Shown: positions 1-6,984, numbered from the stretch's first letter. The stretch: 32,125 nucleotides of DNA from Paractinoplanes toevensis (GCF_018332695.1 NZ_BOQN01000060.1:1-32125); one strand, 5' to 3'. Program-made: numbers and translations. The notes: generated by a model not told the origin, from the letters alone.

Positions 1-528
1 GGCCGAGCCGGTGGCCGGTGCTTTTCCGGTCCGAGTCAGCAACCACCACAGGGTCAGGCCGGCGATCAACGCGCCCAGCAGGGAGGGGACGGCGTCGAAT
101 GCGGTGCCGGCCGGGCGGGACAGGGCGGCGGCTGTTCCGGCCGCGCCCAGCACGGTCGCGCCGGCCACCACCGCGAGGCGGTGCCGCCGGCCGAGAATGC
201 CGGTGACCGCGGCCAGCAGGGCCAGCACCACGGCTACGCCGGTCAGCAGGGCGGGCTTGTCGTTGGTGCCCAGTTCCCGTACGGCAAATTCTTTGATCGG
301 GGTCGGGGTCGCGTCGATGACCGCGCCGCCCACCGCGACCAGGGGTCCGGCCTCGGGCCGGGTCGCGGCCGCGAGAAGTTCCGCGACCGCGACCCCGAAG
401 CCCGCGGCGATGATCCCGGCGACCGCGCCGGGAACGGCGTGCCGCAACCGCGTCAGCGTGCGACCGCTCAGCTTGCTCCGCTTCAGGCCGATCCCCGCCG
501 GATCGGTCTCCATCAGCCTGTTCGTCAT
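1..528 (-). CDS. Molybdopterin-dependent oxidoreductase, membrane N-terminus (partial)
   Basis: The 176 visible codons contain no stop and run off the left edge. The protein starts MTNRLM at 528, 13 nt after the fasciclin stop, so the two are probably one transcript. After a basic N-terminus there are about four hydrophobic segments (roughly residues 31-50, 93-112, 117-136 and 150-168). Between the first two lies a stretch with VIDATPTPIKEF and LGTNDKPAL. This pattern is typical of actinobacterial membrane-anchored sulfite-oxidase-like molybdoenzymes, in which a helical N-terminus precedes a periplasmic-side molybdopterin domain. The catalytic domain itself is outside the window, so the assignment rests on the N-terminal pattern and on the neighbouring SigK and fasciclin genes. 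The substrate is unknown. Confidence 0.75.
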   Translation of the reverse strand, partial: MTNRLMETDPAGIGLKRSKLSGRTLTRLRHAVPGAVAGIIAAGFGVAVAELLAAATRPEAGPLVAVGGAVIDATPTPIKEFAVRELGTNDKPALLTGVAVVLALLAAVTGILGRRHRLAVVAGATVLGAAGTAAALSRPAGTAFDAVPSLLGALIAGLTLWWLLTRTGKAPATGSA

Positions 529-541
529 CGGCTGTTCGCCG

Positions 542-1183
542 TCAGCTCTTCGGCATCAGGACGGAGTCGATGATGTAGACGTTGGCGTTGGCGGTCTGCA
601 CGTTGCCGCAGATCACCGAGGCGGCGCCGTCGACCTTGAAGTCCTCGCCGCTGCCGCTGACGGTCAGTTCGCCGCCCTGCAGGGTCTTGTGGGTGCCGGC
701 CAGGTCAGCGGGGGTCAGCTTCCCGGAGACCACGTGGTAGGTGAGGATGCTGGTCAGCGTCTTCTTGTCGGCCAGCACCTTCTTGAGGTCGGCCGCCGGG
801 ATCTTGGCGAACGCGTCGTTGGTCGGCGCGAAGACCGTGATGTTGTCGGCCGAGTTGAGCGAGTCGACCAGGCCGGCCTGCTTGACCGCGGTGACCAGGG
901 TGGACAGCAGCGGGTTGCCGGAGGCCGCGGTGGCTACCGGGACCTGGGCCATGGCCTGGAAGCTGCCCTTGTCGGACGGGTCGGTCGGCACGGCGGCACA
1001 GCCCGTTCCGAAGTTGACCATCGAGTCGGCCGGGGTCGAGGCCGCCATGCTGGGCGCCGCCGTGGTCATGGTGGGCGCCGCAGCCGCGCCGTCCGACGAG
1101 GAGTCGTCGTCGCTGCCGCAGGCGGCGAGCGAGACCGAGAACGCCAGGGCGGCGGCGACTGCGGTGAACTTCATTGCACGCAT
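542..1183 (-). CDS. Fasciclin (FAS1) domain lipoprotein
   Basis: This 213-residue protein has a lipoprotein signal with lipobox LAAC (Cys22), then an acidic/Ser, Ala and Thr-rich linker, then one FAS1 domain from about residue 70 to the end. FAS1 landmarks are TVFAPTNDAF (H1 box), a central YHVV and the final IIDSVLMP (H2-like box). FAS1 domains mediate adhesion and protein contacts outside the membrane. The mycobacterial relatives MPT70 and MPT83 are SigK-controlled. The start at 1183 is chosen because GGAGGA lies 7 nt upstream; a second ATG at 1174 (MKFT) is possible. A SigK-type promoter lies about 37 nt upstream. The molybdoenzyme gene follows directly. I infer that this is a SigK target on the cell surface. 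Confidence 0.93.
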   Translation of the reverse strand: MRAMKFTAVAAALAFSVSLAACGSDDDSSSDGAAAAPTMTTAAPSMAASTPADSMVNFGTGCAAVPTDPSDKGSFQAMAQVPVATAASGNPLLSTLVTAVKQAGLVDSLNSADNITVFAPTNDAFAKIPAADLKKVLADKKTLTSILTYHVVSGKLTPADLAGTHKTLQGGELTVSGSGEDFKVDGAASVICGNVQTANANVYIIDSVLMPKS

Positions 1184-1219
1184 GGTGTATTCCTCCATCA
1201 TTGGGGGCGAACACCAGTA

Positions 1220-1246
1220 ATTCGGAGCGAACCCGGCCGCGGATAG
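1220..1246 (-). promoter_or_regulatory. SigK-type promoter of the fasciclin gene
   Basis: Read on the minus strand, CACCTATCCGCGG is followed after 9 nt by CTCCGAAT. The likely -35 is CTATCC (1241-1246) and the -10 is CCGAAT (1220-1225), with 15 nt between. The same two blocks with the same spacing stand upstream of sigK. The mycobacterial SigK consensus, as I recall it, is CCATCC, 16-17 nt, CCGAAT, which is very close. Confidence 0.82.
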
Positions 1247-1254
1247 GTGGAATC

Positions 1255-1983
1255 TCAGGTCAATTTCAGATCGGCGATCATCGACGTGGTCGGCTGGAGC
1301 GAACCCTTCGGCGGCTCCACCGTCACGCCGACGTCGGAGGCGCCCGGCATGCCGTCGACGATCTGCACGATCGCCGACTGTCCCGGCACGAGCACCCCTG
1401 CCGACGCGGGGTTGCCGTCGCGGACCGTCCACAGCTGATAGACCCTGCCGCCGGCCGGGGCCGCGTCGGCCGCCAGCACGATCACGCCGGCGTTGTGCAG
1501 GCGCGACATGGCCACCGTCACCCGGCCGCCGCTGGTCAGGGTCTGCTCCCGCACGGTCAGGTCGGGGGCGGCGAGCAGGGCCTGGATCCGCGCCTCGGCC
1601 GCCCGAGCCGCTACCGCGTCGGCGTGCTCACCGCGTACCCGCTGCTCCTGAACGACCGCGACCGACGCACCCACCGCGACCACCGCGGCCGCCACGGCCG
1701 TCACCCGCCGCCAGCGGGAGGTCGCCGGCCGGGCCGGCGCCGACGCCGGGGCGGGCGGCAGCTGCCGGGTCGCGGCGATCGACGCGAGGACGTTCTCCCG
1801 CAGCCGCGGCGGCGGGACCGACCAGGTGCCGTCGGCCAGCCGGGCGGCGGCCATCCGCAGCTCGTCGGTCTCGGCCCGGCACTCCGGGCATTCGCGCAGG
1901 TGCCGTTCGAACGCCGCGCGCTCGATGTCGTCCACCGCGTCCAGCACATACGCCCCGAGCAGGGCGTGGATCTCGGCGCTCAT
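1255..1983 (-). CDS. rskA: Anti-sigma factor, RskA family
   Basis: A 242-residue membrane protein with an N-terminal zinc-binding anti-sigma domain: H28, C32 and C35 form the HxxxCxxC motif in HLRECPEC. One transmembrane helix follows (about residues 92-112), then an exported C-terminal domain of RskA type, including VYQLWTVRDG and a Pro/Thr-rich end. Such proteins hold their sigma factor at the membrane and release it after regulated proteolysis. The start is the ATG at 1983, which overlaps the sigK stop as ATGA and implies translational coupling. The reading frame stays open upstream to 2361, but that part lies inside sigK and is a shadow. The gap to the fasciclin start (about 70 nt) carries the second SigK promoter. 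Confidence 0.93.
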   Translation of the reverse strand: MSAEIHALLGAYVLDAVDDIERAAFERHLRECPECRAETDELRMAAARLADGTWSVPPPRLRENVLASIAATRQLPPAPASAPARPATSRWRRVTAVAAAVVAVGASVAVVQEQRVRGEHADAVAARAAEARIQALLAAPDLTVREQTLTSGGRVTVAMSRLHNAGVIVLAADAAPAGGRVYQLWTVRDGNPASAGVLVPGQSAIVQIVDGMPGASDVGVTVEPPKGSLQPTTSMIADLKLT

Positions 1984-2570
1984 GCCCCGACCCCCAGACA
2001 GTCGCGCAATCTGATCAATCCGTCTCTCATCCGAGCCTTCACGGTCGGCAGTGTCGCGCCGACCAACTCCGCCACCTGGGGGTACGAATTGCCCTGGTAG
2101 TAGGCCAGGATGACGGCCTGGCGCTGCAGCTCGGTGAGCCCGTCCAGGCAGTGCCGCACCTGCTGGCGTTCCAGCCGGCCGGCCACCTCGTCGGCGACCG
2201 CGTCGTAGGGCGTGTCGATCGACGAACTGCCGGAGCGGAACGTCCGGTCGGCCGCGGCCTGCTCGGCCCGGACCCGGTCGACCGCCCGGCGGTGCGCGAT
2301 GGTGAACACCCACGAGGTCGCCGAGCCGCGGGCCCGGTCGAACCGGGCGGCCGTCCGCCACACCTCGACCAGCACCTCCTGGGCGACCTCCTCGGCCTGC
2401 CCGGGATCGCGCAGGACCCGCCGGATCAGGCCGTAGACGCGCGGCGCGACCAGGTCGTAAAGCCGCACGAAGGCCTTTTCGTCGCCCCGCGCCACCGCAC
2501 CCAGCAGGTCAGCCTCGTCCGGACTGTCGGGGACAGCCGACAGCCGGCGGCTCGCGCTGTGCTCGGTCAT
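1980..2570 (-). CDS. sigK: ECF RNA polymerase sigma factor, SigK-like
   Basis: A 196-residue ECF sigma factor. Region 2 spans roughly residues 25-100 (AFVRLYDLVAPRVYGLI, AEEVAQEVLVEVW, SWVFTIAHRRAVDRVR). Region 4 spans about 130-185 (LTELQRQAVILAYYQGNSY, ending in the recognition helix LPTVKARMRDGLIRLRD). The start at 2570 (MTEHS) is chosen because GGAGG lies 9 nt upstream; an ATG at 2579 is the alternative. SigK identity is inferred from the linked RskA-type anti-sigma factor, the fasciclin target, and the CCGAAT-type promoter in front of this gene and of the fasciclin gene. That promoter predicts positive autoregulation once the anti-sigma factor lets go. Confidence 0.92.
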   Translation of the reverse strand: MTEHSASRRLSAVPDSPDEADLLGAVARGDEKAFVRLYDLVAPRVYGLIRRVLRDPGQAEEVAQEVLVEVWRTAARFDRARGSATSWVFTIAHRRAVDRVRAEQAAADRTFRSGSSSIDTPYDAVADEVAGRLERQQVRHCLDGLTELQRQAVILAYYQGNSYPQVAELVGATLPTVKARMRDGLIRLRDCLGVGA

Positions 2571-2610
2571 GTGCTCCATCCTCCGCGAGGGTTCGGTCCC
2601 GCTCACGGTT

Positions 2611-2637
2611 ATTCGGAGCCGCGTGGCCCGCGGATAG
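2611..2637 (-). promoter_or_regulatory. SigK-type autoregulatory promoter of sigK
   Basis: On the minus strand the blocks CACCTATCCGCGG and CTCCGAAT are separated by 9 nt, exactly as at the fasciclin promoter. The -35 is CTATCC (2632-2637) and the -10 is CCGAAT (2611-2616). Transcription would start near 2604, about 34 nt ahead of the chosen sigK start. The 9-nt spacers differ between the two promoters, so the conserved blocks look selected rather than recently copied. Confidence 0.82.
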
Positions 2638-2643
2638 GTGCCA

Positions 2644-2657
2644 TCACTCGCGAGTGA
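2644..2657. promoter_or_regulatory. 14-bp perfect palindrome, candidate operator
   Basis: TCACTCGCGAGTGA is a perfect palindrome in the divergent sigK/carboxypeptidase spacer, 4-6 nt upstream of the SigK -35 block. It could bind a dimeric regulator acting on either gene. It has no counterpart at the fasciclin promoter. The AT-rich stretch at 2676-2690 (TATCTATCTATACAA) may hold the -10 region of the carboxypeptidase gene, but I see no good -35. Confidence 0.4.
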
Positions 2658-2735
2658 GGTAGGCAATGAGATTGGTATCTATCTATACAACCTGGTGGGC
2701 TGAGGGGATCAATCCCCCACTTGCGGAGGTCGTTC

Positions 2736-4001
2736 ATGAGACGACGCACCACGGCGGCCCTGGCCATCGCCATTCTCGGTGCCACCGCCACCCTCGCCGG
2801 GGCCGGCCCGGCCGGAGCCGGCCCGGTCGCCGAACCGGCGCCGGCCCAATACGAGGTGTACGACGTACGCACCCAGGCGCAGCTCGACCGGATCGCCCGG
2901 GTCGGTGCCGCCATCGACGACGTGGAGCACCAGGTGGTCACGGTCACCGCGACCGACACCGAGGTGCGCACCCTGCGCCGGCAGGGCTTCATCGTGCAGC
3001 CGATCCTCCAGACGTACGACTTCCCGCCCTCGGACGCGGCGTACCACAACTACGCCGAGACGATCACCGAGGTGAACAACATCGTCGCGAAGTATCCGGC
3101 GATCGCCGGCAAGAAGGTGCTGGGCAAATCGTACGAGGGCCGGGACATCGTGGCGGTGAAGATCTCCGACAACGTCGGCACCGACGAGGCCGAGCCGGAG
3201 GTGCTCTACGACGCCAACCACCACGCCCGCGAGCACCTGACCGTTGAGATGGCGGTCTACCTGCTGCACCTGTTCGCCGACAACTACACGACCGACACCC
3301 GGATCAAGAACATCGTCGACAGCCGGGAGATCTGGATCGTGCCGACCGTCAACCCGGACGGCTCCGAGTACGACGTGGCCACCGGCTCGTACCGATCGTG
3401 GCGCAAGAACCGGCAACCGAACAGCGGTTCCTCGGCGGTCGGCACCGACCTGAACCGCAACTACGGCTTCAAGTGGGGCTGCTGCGGCGGCTCGTCGGGC
3501 AGCACGTCGTCGGCCACCTACCGGGGCCCGGCCGCGTTCTCCTCGCCCGAGACCAAGGTCATCCGTGACTTCGTGGCGAGCCGGGTGGTCGGCGGCAAGC
3601 AGCAGATCACCTCGGCGATGGACTTCCACACCTACTCCGAGCTGGTCCTGTGGCCCTACGGCTACACCACCTCGGCGACCGCGGCCGGGATGACGGTGGA
3701 CGACGCGAACGCCCTGAGCACCCTGGGCGAGCAGATGGCCGACACCAACAACTACACCGCCGAGCAGTCCAGCGATCTCTACATCACCGACGGCGACCTG
3801 CTGGACTGGCTGTGGGGGACGTACAAGATCTTCGCGTACACGTTCGAGATGTACCCGACCAGCGCCGGCCAGGGCGGCTTCTACCCGCCGGCCGGCGTGA
3901 TCAACCGGGAGACGGCCCGCAACCGGGAGGCCGCACTCATCCTGGCCCAGGTGGCCGACTGCCCGTACCAGGTGATCGGCAAGGAAGACACCTACTGCTA
4001 A
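2736..4001 (+). CDS. Secreted M14 zinc carboxypeptidase
   Basis: A 421-residue extracellular metallocarboxypeptidase of the carboxypeptidase A/T type. After a Sec signal peptide (RRRTTAALAIAILGATATLA, AGA-type cleavage) comes a propeptide-like segment to about residue 105, then the M14 domain. Zinc ligands are H163 and E166 in HHARE and H298 in DFHTYSE. Substrate motifs NPDGSEY and DLNRNYGFKWG are present, and the catalytic glutamate is E371 in YTFEMYPT. Several cysteines (CCGG, and C-terminal C...C) suggest disulfides. The ATG at 2736 has GGAGG 6 nt upstream; the TTG at 2721 is too early. It would remove C-terminal residues from peptides during scavenging. It is transcribed away from sigK and ends at a strong hairpin. 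Confidence 0.94.
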   Translation: MRRRTTAALAIAILGATATLAGAGPAGAGPVAEPAPAQYEVYDVRTQAQLDRIARVGAAIDDVEHQVVTVTATDTEVRTLRRQGFIVQPILQTYDFPPSDAAYHNYAETITEVNNIVAKYPAIAGKKVLGKSYEGRDIVAVKISDNVGTDEAEPEVLYDANHHAREHLTVEMAVYLLHLFADNYTTDTRIKNIVDSREIWIVPTVNPDGSEYDVATGSYRSWRKNRQPNSGSSAVGTDLNRNYGFKWGCCGGSSGSTSSATYRGPAAFSSPETKVIRDFVASRVVGGKQQITSAMDFHTYSELVLWPYGYTTSATAAGMTVDDANALSTLGEQMADTNNYTAEQSSDLYITDGDLLDWLWGTYKIFAYTFEMYPTSAGQGGFYPPAGVINRETARNREAALILAQVADCPYQVIGKEDTYC

Positions 4002-4010
4002 GAATGATGA

Positions 4011-4033
4011 GGGGCCCCGCTGGGCGGGGCCCC
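4011..4033 (+). terminator. Strong GC hairpin after the carboxypeptidase
   Basis: GGGGCCCCGC (4011-4020) pairs perfectly with GCGGGGCCCC (4024-4033) across a 3-nt loop, 9 nt after the stop codon. There is no U-tract, which is usual for actinomycete terminators. The leader-peptide RBS begins only 11 nt later. Either the leader is transcribed by readthrough or its promoter overlaps this hairpin. Confidence 0.7.
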
Positions 4034-4054
4034 GATCCACCGTTAGGAGTTGAC

Positions 4055-4090
4055 ATGCGTATCGACCTGGCGACGGTCTCCGCTTCGTAG
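4055..4090 (+). CDS. Putative 11-residue leader peptide of the efflux gene
   Basis: A short open frame encodes MRIDLATVSAS, with AGGAG at 4045-4049 spaced 5 nt from the ATG, a better ribosome site than many large genes here have. It stops with TAG 84 nt before the efflux pump start. Its stop abuts the first arm of a pairing element that can also engage the pump's ribosome site. This is the architecture of a ribosome-controlled leader. I do not recognise the peptide: it is not one of the Erm, Mef or chloramphenicol leader motifs I know, and it has no run of a single amino acid. Function is inferred from position only. Confidence 0.55.
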   Translation: MRIDLATVSAS

Positions 4091-4170
4091 CGAGAGCACC
4101 ACACGCACCGATCGGTGCTCCTCGCCGCGGAGCGGTCCCCGACGACCGTTTCCCTTCCGGCTCGAGGAGC
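4091..4170 (+). promoter_or_regulatory. Candidate translational attenuator of the efflux pump
   Basis: Three segments can pair in competing ways. Segment A, CGAGAGCACC (4091-4100), pairs with B, GGTGCTCCTCG (4114-4124), with one bulged base. The B core GCTCCTCG (4117-4124) is also perfectly complementary to C, CGAGGAGC (4163-4170), which contains the GAGGAG ribosome site of the TTG start at 4175. B can also pair locally with GGAGC (4129-4133). A:B would leave the ribosome site free, while B:C would hide it. A ribosome held at the leader end would cover A. The direction of control cannot be fixed by reading alone. Confidence 0.55.
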
Positions 4171-4174
4171 TGTT

Positions 4175-5371
4175 TTGAGTGTCCTTCTTTCCGCGCGTCT
4201 GGGCGCGGACTTCAACAAACTCTGGACCGCCTCGGCGGTGTCCAACGTCGGTGACGGTGTCACCATGGCGGCCGGTCCACTGCTGATCGCCTCGATCAGC
4301 GACAACCCGGCGCTGATCGCCGGCGCGGTGTTCGCACAGCAGTTGCCGTGGTTGCTGTTCGCCCTGGTCAGTGGGGCGCTGGTCGACCGGATCGACCGCC
4401 GGCTCCTGGTGGTGTCGGTCAACGCCGGCCGGGCGCTCGCACTGGCCGGGCTGGCCGTGGCGGTGACGACCGGGACCGTCCCGGTGGCCCTGGTCTACGT
4501 CGTCCTGTTCCTGCTCGGCAGCGGGGAGACCCTCGCCGACACCGCGACGGGTGCCCTGCTGCCCTCGCTGGTCCCGGCCTCCCGGCTGGAGAGCGCGAAC
4601 GCCCGCCTGTACGCGACCTTCACGATCGGCAACCAGTTCGTCGCCAAACCGCTCGGCGCGTGGCTGTTCGTGATCGCCGCGGCCGCGCCGTTCGGCCTCG
4701 ATGCGCTGACCTTCGCGGTGGCTGCCGTCCTGACCGCGACCATCCGCCCGGTCCCGGTGCCCGTCGCGGCCGAGCGGTCATCGTTGCGGGCGGAAATCCG
4801 GGCCGGGCTGGCCTGGCTGTGGCGGCATCGACTGCTGCGGACCCTCGCGGTGAGCATGGGTTTCGGCAACGTCGCGTTCGCCGCCGCGTTCGCGGTGTTC
4901 GTCCTCTACTGCCGTGAGCGGCTGGGGCTGGCCGGCGTCGGTTTCGGAGTTCTGCTGACCGCGTTCGCGGTGGGCGGGCTGTTCGGTACCACGGTCGCCG
5001 CCGCGCTCGCCCGGCGGTTCGGATCCGCCGCCGTACTGCGGACCGGTTTGCTCGTCGAGGCCGGCACCCACCTGACGCTCGCGATGACCAGGTCGCCGTG
5101 GGTAGCGGCGACGGTCATCGTGGTGTTCAGCGTGCACGCCATGGTGTGGGGAGTGATCGTCTCCTCGATCCGGCAGCGGGTCGTACCGGCGGAACTGCGC
5201 GGCCGGGTCGGCAGTGTCCACGCGCTGCTCGATCTGGGTGGTGCCGCGCTCGGCTCGCTGATCGGCGGCCTGCTCGCCGGCGTCTGGACGATCACCACGC
5301 CGTACTGGATCGCGGCGGCGGCCATGGTGGTGATCGCGACGTTCGCCTGGCGTCCGCTGCGGGCGGCCTGA
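4175..5371 (+). CDS. MFS efflux transporter, DHA3 type
   Basis: A 398-residue integral membrane protein with about 12 transmembrane segments. It has the loop 2-3 signature GALVDRIDRRLLVVSVN, a long central loop near residues 185-215, and a second half beginning around LLRTLAVSMGFGNVAF. The overall pattern is that of the MefA/enterobactin-exporter (DHA3) group, which pumps macrolides, siderophores or other amphiphiles outward by proton antiport. The start is TTG at 4175, with GAGGAG 5 nt upstream; the open frame runs back to 4115, but no ribosome site supports an earlier start. A leader peptide and competing hairpins precede it, consistent with induction by a translation-affecting drug. The substrate is not predictable from sequence. 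Confidence 0.9.
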   Translation: MSVLLSARLGADFNKLWTASAVSNVGDGVTMAAGPLLIASISDNPALIAGAVFAQQLPWLLFALVSGALVDRIDRRLLVVSVNAGRALALAGLAVAVTTGTVPVALVYVVLFLLGSGETLADTATGALLPSLVPASRLESANARLYATFTIGNQFVAKPLGAWLFVIAAAAPFGLDALTFAVAAVLTATIRPVPVPVAAERSSLRAEIRAGLAWLWRHRLLRTLAVSMGFGNVAFAAAFAVFVLYCRERLGLAGVGFGVLLTAFAVGGLFGTTVAAALARRFGSAAVLRTGLLVEAGTHLTLAMTRSPWVAATVIVVFSVHAMVWGVIVSSIRQRVVPAELRGRVGSVHALLDLGGAALGSLIGGLLAGVWTITTPYWIAAAAMVVIATFAWRPLRAA

Positions 5372-5402
5372 GAAAAGGCCGGGGGTAGGCGGCCGGAGAA
5401 AA

Positions 5403-5436
5403 GGGCCGGGGTGGGCGGGACCTCCCACCCCGGCCC
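5403..5436. terminator. Bidirectional terminator between convergent genes
   Basis: GGGCCGGGGTGGG (5403-5415) pairs perfectly with CCCACCCCGGCCC (5424-5436) over an 8-nt loop, between the convergent stops of the efflux pump and the GH43 gene. On the minus strand the stem is followed by CTTTTCTCC, giving a partial U-tract. The 23-nt left part is duplicated imperfectly: GAGAAAAGG... at 5370-5392 and again at 5396-5418. Confidence 0.82.
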
Positions 5437-5441
5437 GCGGT

Positions 5442-6857
5442 TCAGGACTGGGTGCGGCTCCACTGCTGGTTCGTGCCGCTTCCGCAGGTGTACTGCTGGA
5501 TGTCGGCGCCGTCGGCGGTGTTGGCGTTGACCACGTCCAGGCACTTGCCGCTGTGCCGGGCCTTGATCTGGAAGTACGAGCCGGTCGCGGCCCACTGCCA
5601 CTGCTGGTTGGTGCCGCTGCCGCAGGCGTACTGGATGATGTTGCCGCCGTCGGCCGTCGACGAGGACGCCACGTCGAGGCACTTGCCGCTGTTCTGGTTG
5701 ACGATCCGGAAGTAACCGCCGCCGGCGTCCTGGAACTCCCACTTCTGGTTTCCGCCACCGTTCCACGCGTACTGCTTGATCTCGGCGTTGTTGGCCGTCG
5801 ACGCGCTGACCGTGTCCATCACCTTGCCGCTGTTGCGGTTGGTGATCCGGTAGTAGCTGGCGGCGTTGCCGGTGATCGTGCCGGTCGCGGTGTCGATGGT
5901 GACGGTCGGGTACCACGACAGGCTCATGCTGGTGGCGGACGGAAAGGCGATCGGGAGCCAGACGTACGAGGAGTCGTTGACCGGGCCGCCCCACGCGCCG
6001 GCCCAGCGGTCGCCCATGTAGAGATAGCTGGTCGTGGACGTTCCCTGCACCGGGAGCACGTAGGTCGGCTGGGAGCTGAAGGTCGTCGAGTCACCCACGT
6101 TGGTCCAGCCGGTCCACGGGCCGGAGATGCTGCTGGCGGTGGCATATTGGGCCTGGTTGGGGCTCCACCCGGTGGCGGCTGACGTGAGCATGAAATAGGT
6201 GCTGCCCCGCTTGAACAGGGCCGGTGCTTCGCGATGCCCGCCCGGCCAGAAATTACCGACAACTGCCGCTATGCCGGTGAAGGAGGAATTCAGGCGATAA
6301 ATCATCAGATCATAGTTCTCGTTGGCCGCGGAGATCATGTACGCCGTACCGTTGTCATTGAACAACATGATATCTCGCGACATATAGGTGTTCTGCGGGC
6401 GGAAGCTGCCCTGGTACGCATAGGCGCCGTCAACTGTGGACGACACCGCCACCGCCGCCCGGGCCTGGCTGTAGTCGGTAGCGCTCTCCTTGTGCATCCA
6501 CATCACGTACTGGCCGGTCGACGCGTTGTAGATGACCTTCGGCCGCTCGATGTTCGCGGACGCCAGCTCCGACGCCGACGACTGGGTCAGCACGTTGTTG
6601 CGGAACTCCCAGTTGCGCAGGTCGGTCGAGCGGTAGACCGAGACCGCCCGGAACGTGTTGTCGGCGTTGCGGTTCTCGCCGAACCAGTAGTAATAGGAGC
6701 CCACCTTCAGCACTCCCCCGCCGTGCGCCTGCACGATCGACCCGGAGGTGTCGGTGAACTGGGTGCCGTTGGCCACGGTGACCGGCGCCGCCTGGGCGGG
6801 CGCGGCGAAGACGGTCACGATGAGCGCCGCCCCAAGCATTGCGAGTCGCCATTTCAT
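5442..6857 (-). CDS. Secreted GH43 exo-beta-1,3-galactanase-like enzyme with CBM13
   Basis: A 471-residue secreted enzyme: Sec signal peptide ending at AQA (residue 23), a five-bladed GH43 domain to about residue 330, and a C-terminal ricin-type CBM13 with three NSGK/QxW repeats. The start HGGGVLKVGSYYYWFGE, E104 in IERPKV, E210 in GHREAP and Q263 in SSQPTYV match GH43 subfamily 24. In that subfamily glutamate is the catalytic acid and a glutamine replaces the usual aspartate base. Family members cleave beta-1,3-galactan from the end, stepping past side chains of arabinogalactan proteins. The ATG at 6857 gives a clean signal peptide. The gene is divergent from a sugar-sensing regulator and close to a GH5 enzyme with the same CBM. 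Confidence 0.87.
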   Translation of the reverse strand: MKWRLAMLGAALIVTVFAAPAQAAPVTVANGTQFTDTSGSIVQAHGGGVLKVGSYYYWFGENRNADNTFRAVSVYRSTDLRNWEFRNNVLTQSSASELASANIERPKVIYNASTGQYVMWMHKESATDYSQARAAVAVSSTVDGAYAYQGSFRPQNTYMSRDIMLFNDNGTAYMISAANENYDLMIYRLNSSFTGIAAVVGNFWPGGHREAPALFKRGSTYFMLTSAATGWSPNQAQYATASSISGPWTGWTNVGDSTTFSSQPTYVLPVQGTSTTSYLYMGDRWAGAWGGPVNDSSYVWLPIAFPSATSMSLSWYPTVTIDTATGTITGNAASYYRITNRNSGKVMDTVSASTANNAEIKQYAWNGGGNQKWEFQDAGGGYFRIVNQNSGKCLDVASSSTADGGNIIQYACGSGTNQQWQWAATGSYFQIKARHSGKCLDVVNANTADGADIQQYTCGSGTNQQWSRTQS

Positions 6858-6897
6858 GTCCCGTTCGTAGCCGAGCCCTCCGGCGGAAGCCACGATC

Positions 6898-6967
6898 CGT
6901 TCACGAACGAAACCACTCGAACATCGTTGACCATCTATGCATGTAGCGCTATGTTAACGTTCACGAA
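6898..6967. promoter_or_regulatory. Repeated CGTTCACGAA elements, candidate operators
   Basis: CGTTCACGAA occurs at 6898-6907 and again at 6958-6967, exactly 60 bp apart, in the divergent GH43/regulator spacer. The first copy extends to an inverted repeat, CGTTC-AC-GAACG. Between them is the palindrome TAGCGCTA (6944-6951). Copy one lies about 41 nt upstream of the GH43 start; copy two is 17 nt upstream of the regulator ATG. They are likely sites for the adjacent regulator, which would then repress itself and the galactanase. Confidence 0.6.
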
Positions 6968-6984
6968 ACAATCGGGAGCGCGCG

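Noticed and set aside
11..1246. Long plus-strand open frame over the fasciclin and molybdoenzyme region
   Set aside because: It is Arg/Gly/Val-rich low-complexity sequence, antisense to two well-supported genes; a GC-bias shadow.
1984..2361. Upstream extension of the anti-sigma factor frame
   Set aside because: It lies inside sigK; the ATGA overlap and the start of the zinc domain fix the start at 1983.
2704..2717. GGGGAT-CA-ATCCCC inverted repeat before the carboxypeptidase
   Set aside because: Only 6-bp arms near a ribosome site; too short to separate from chance in this composition.
4050..4055. TTGACA as a -35 box for the efflux pump
   Set aside because: No TAnnnT-like hexamer stands 16-18 nt downstream, and the word overlaps the leader's own start codon.
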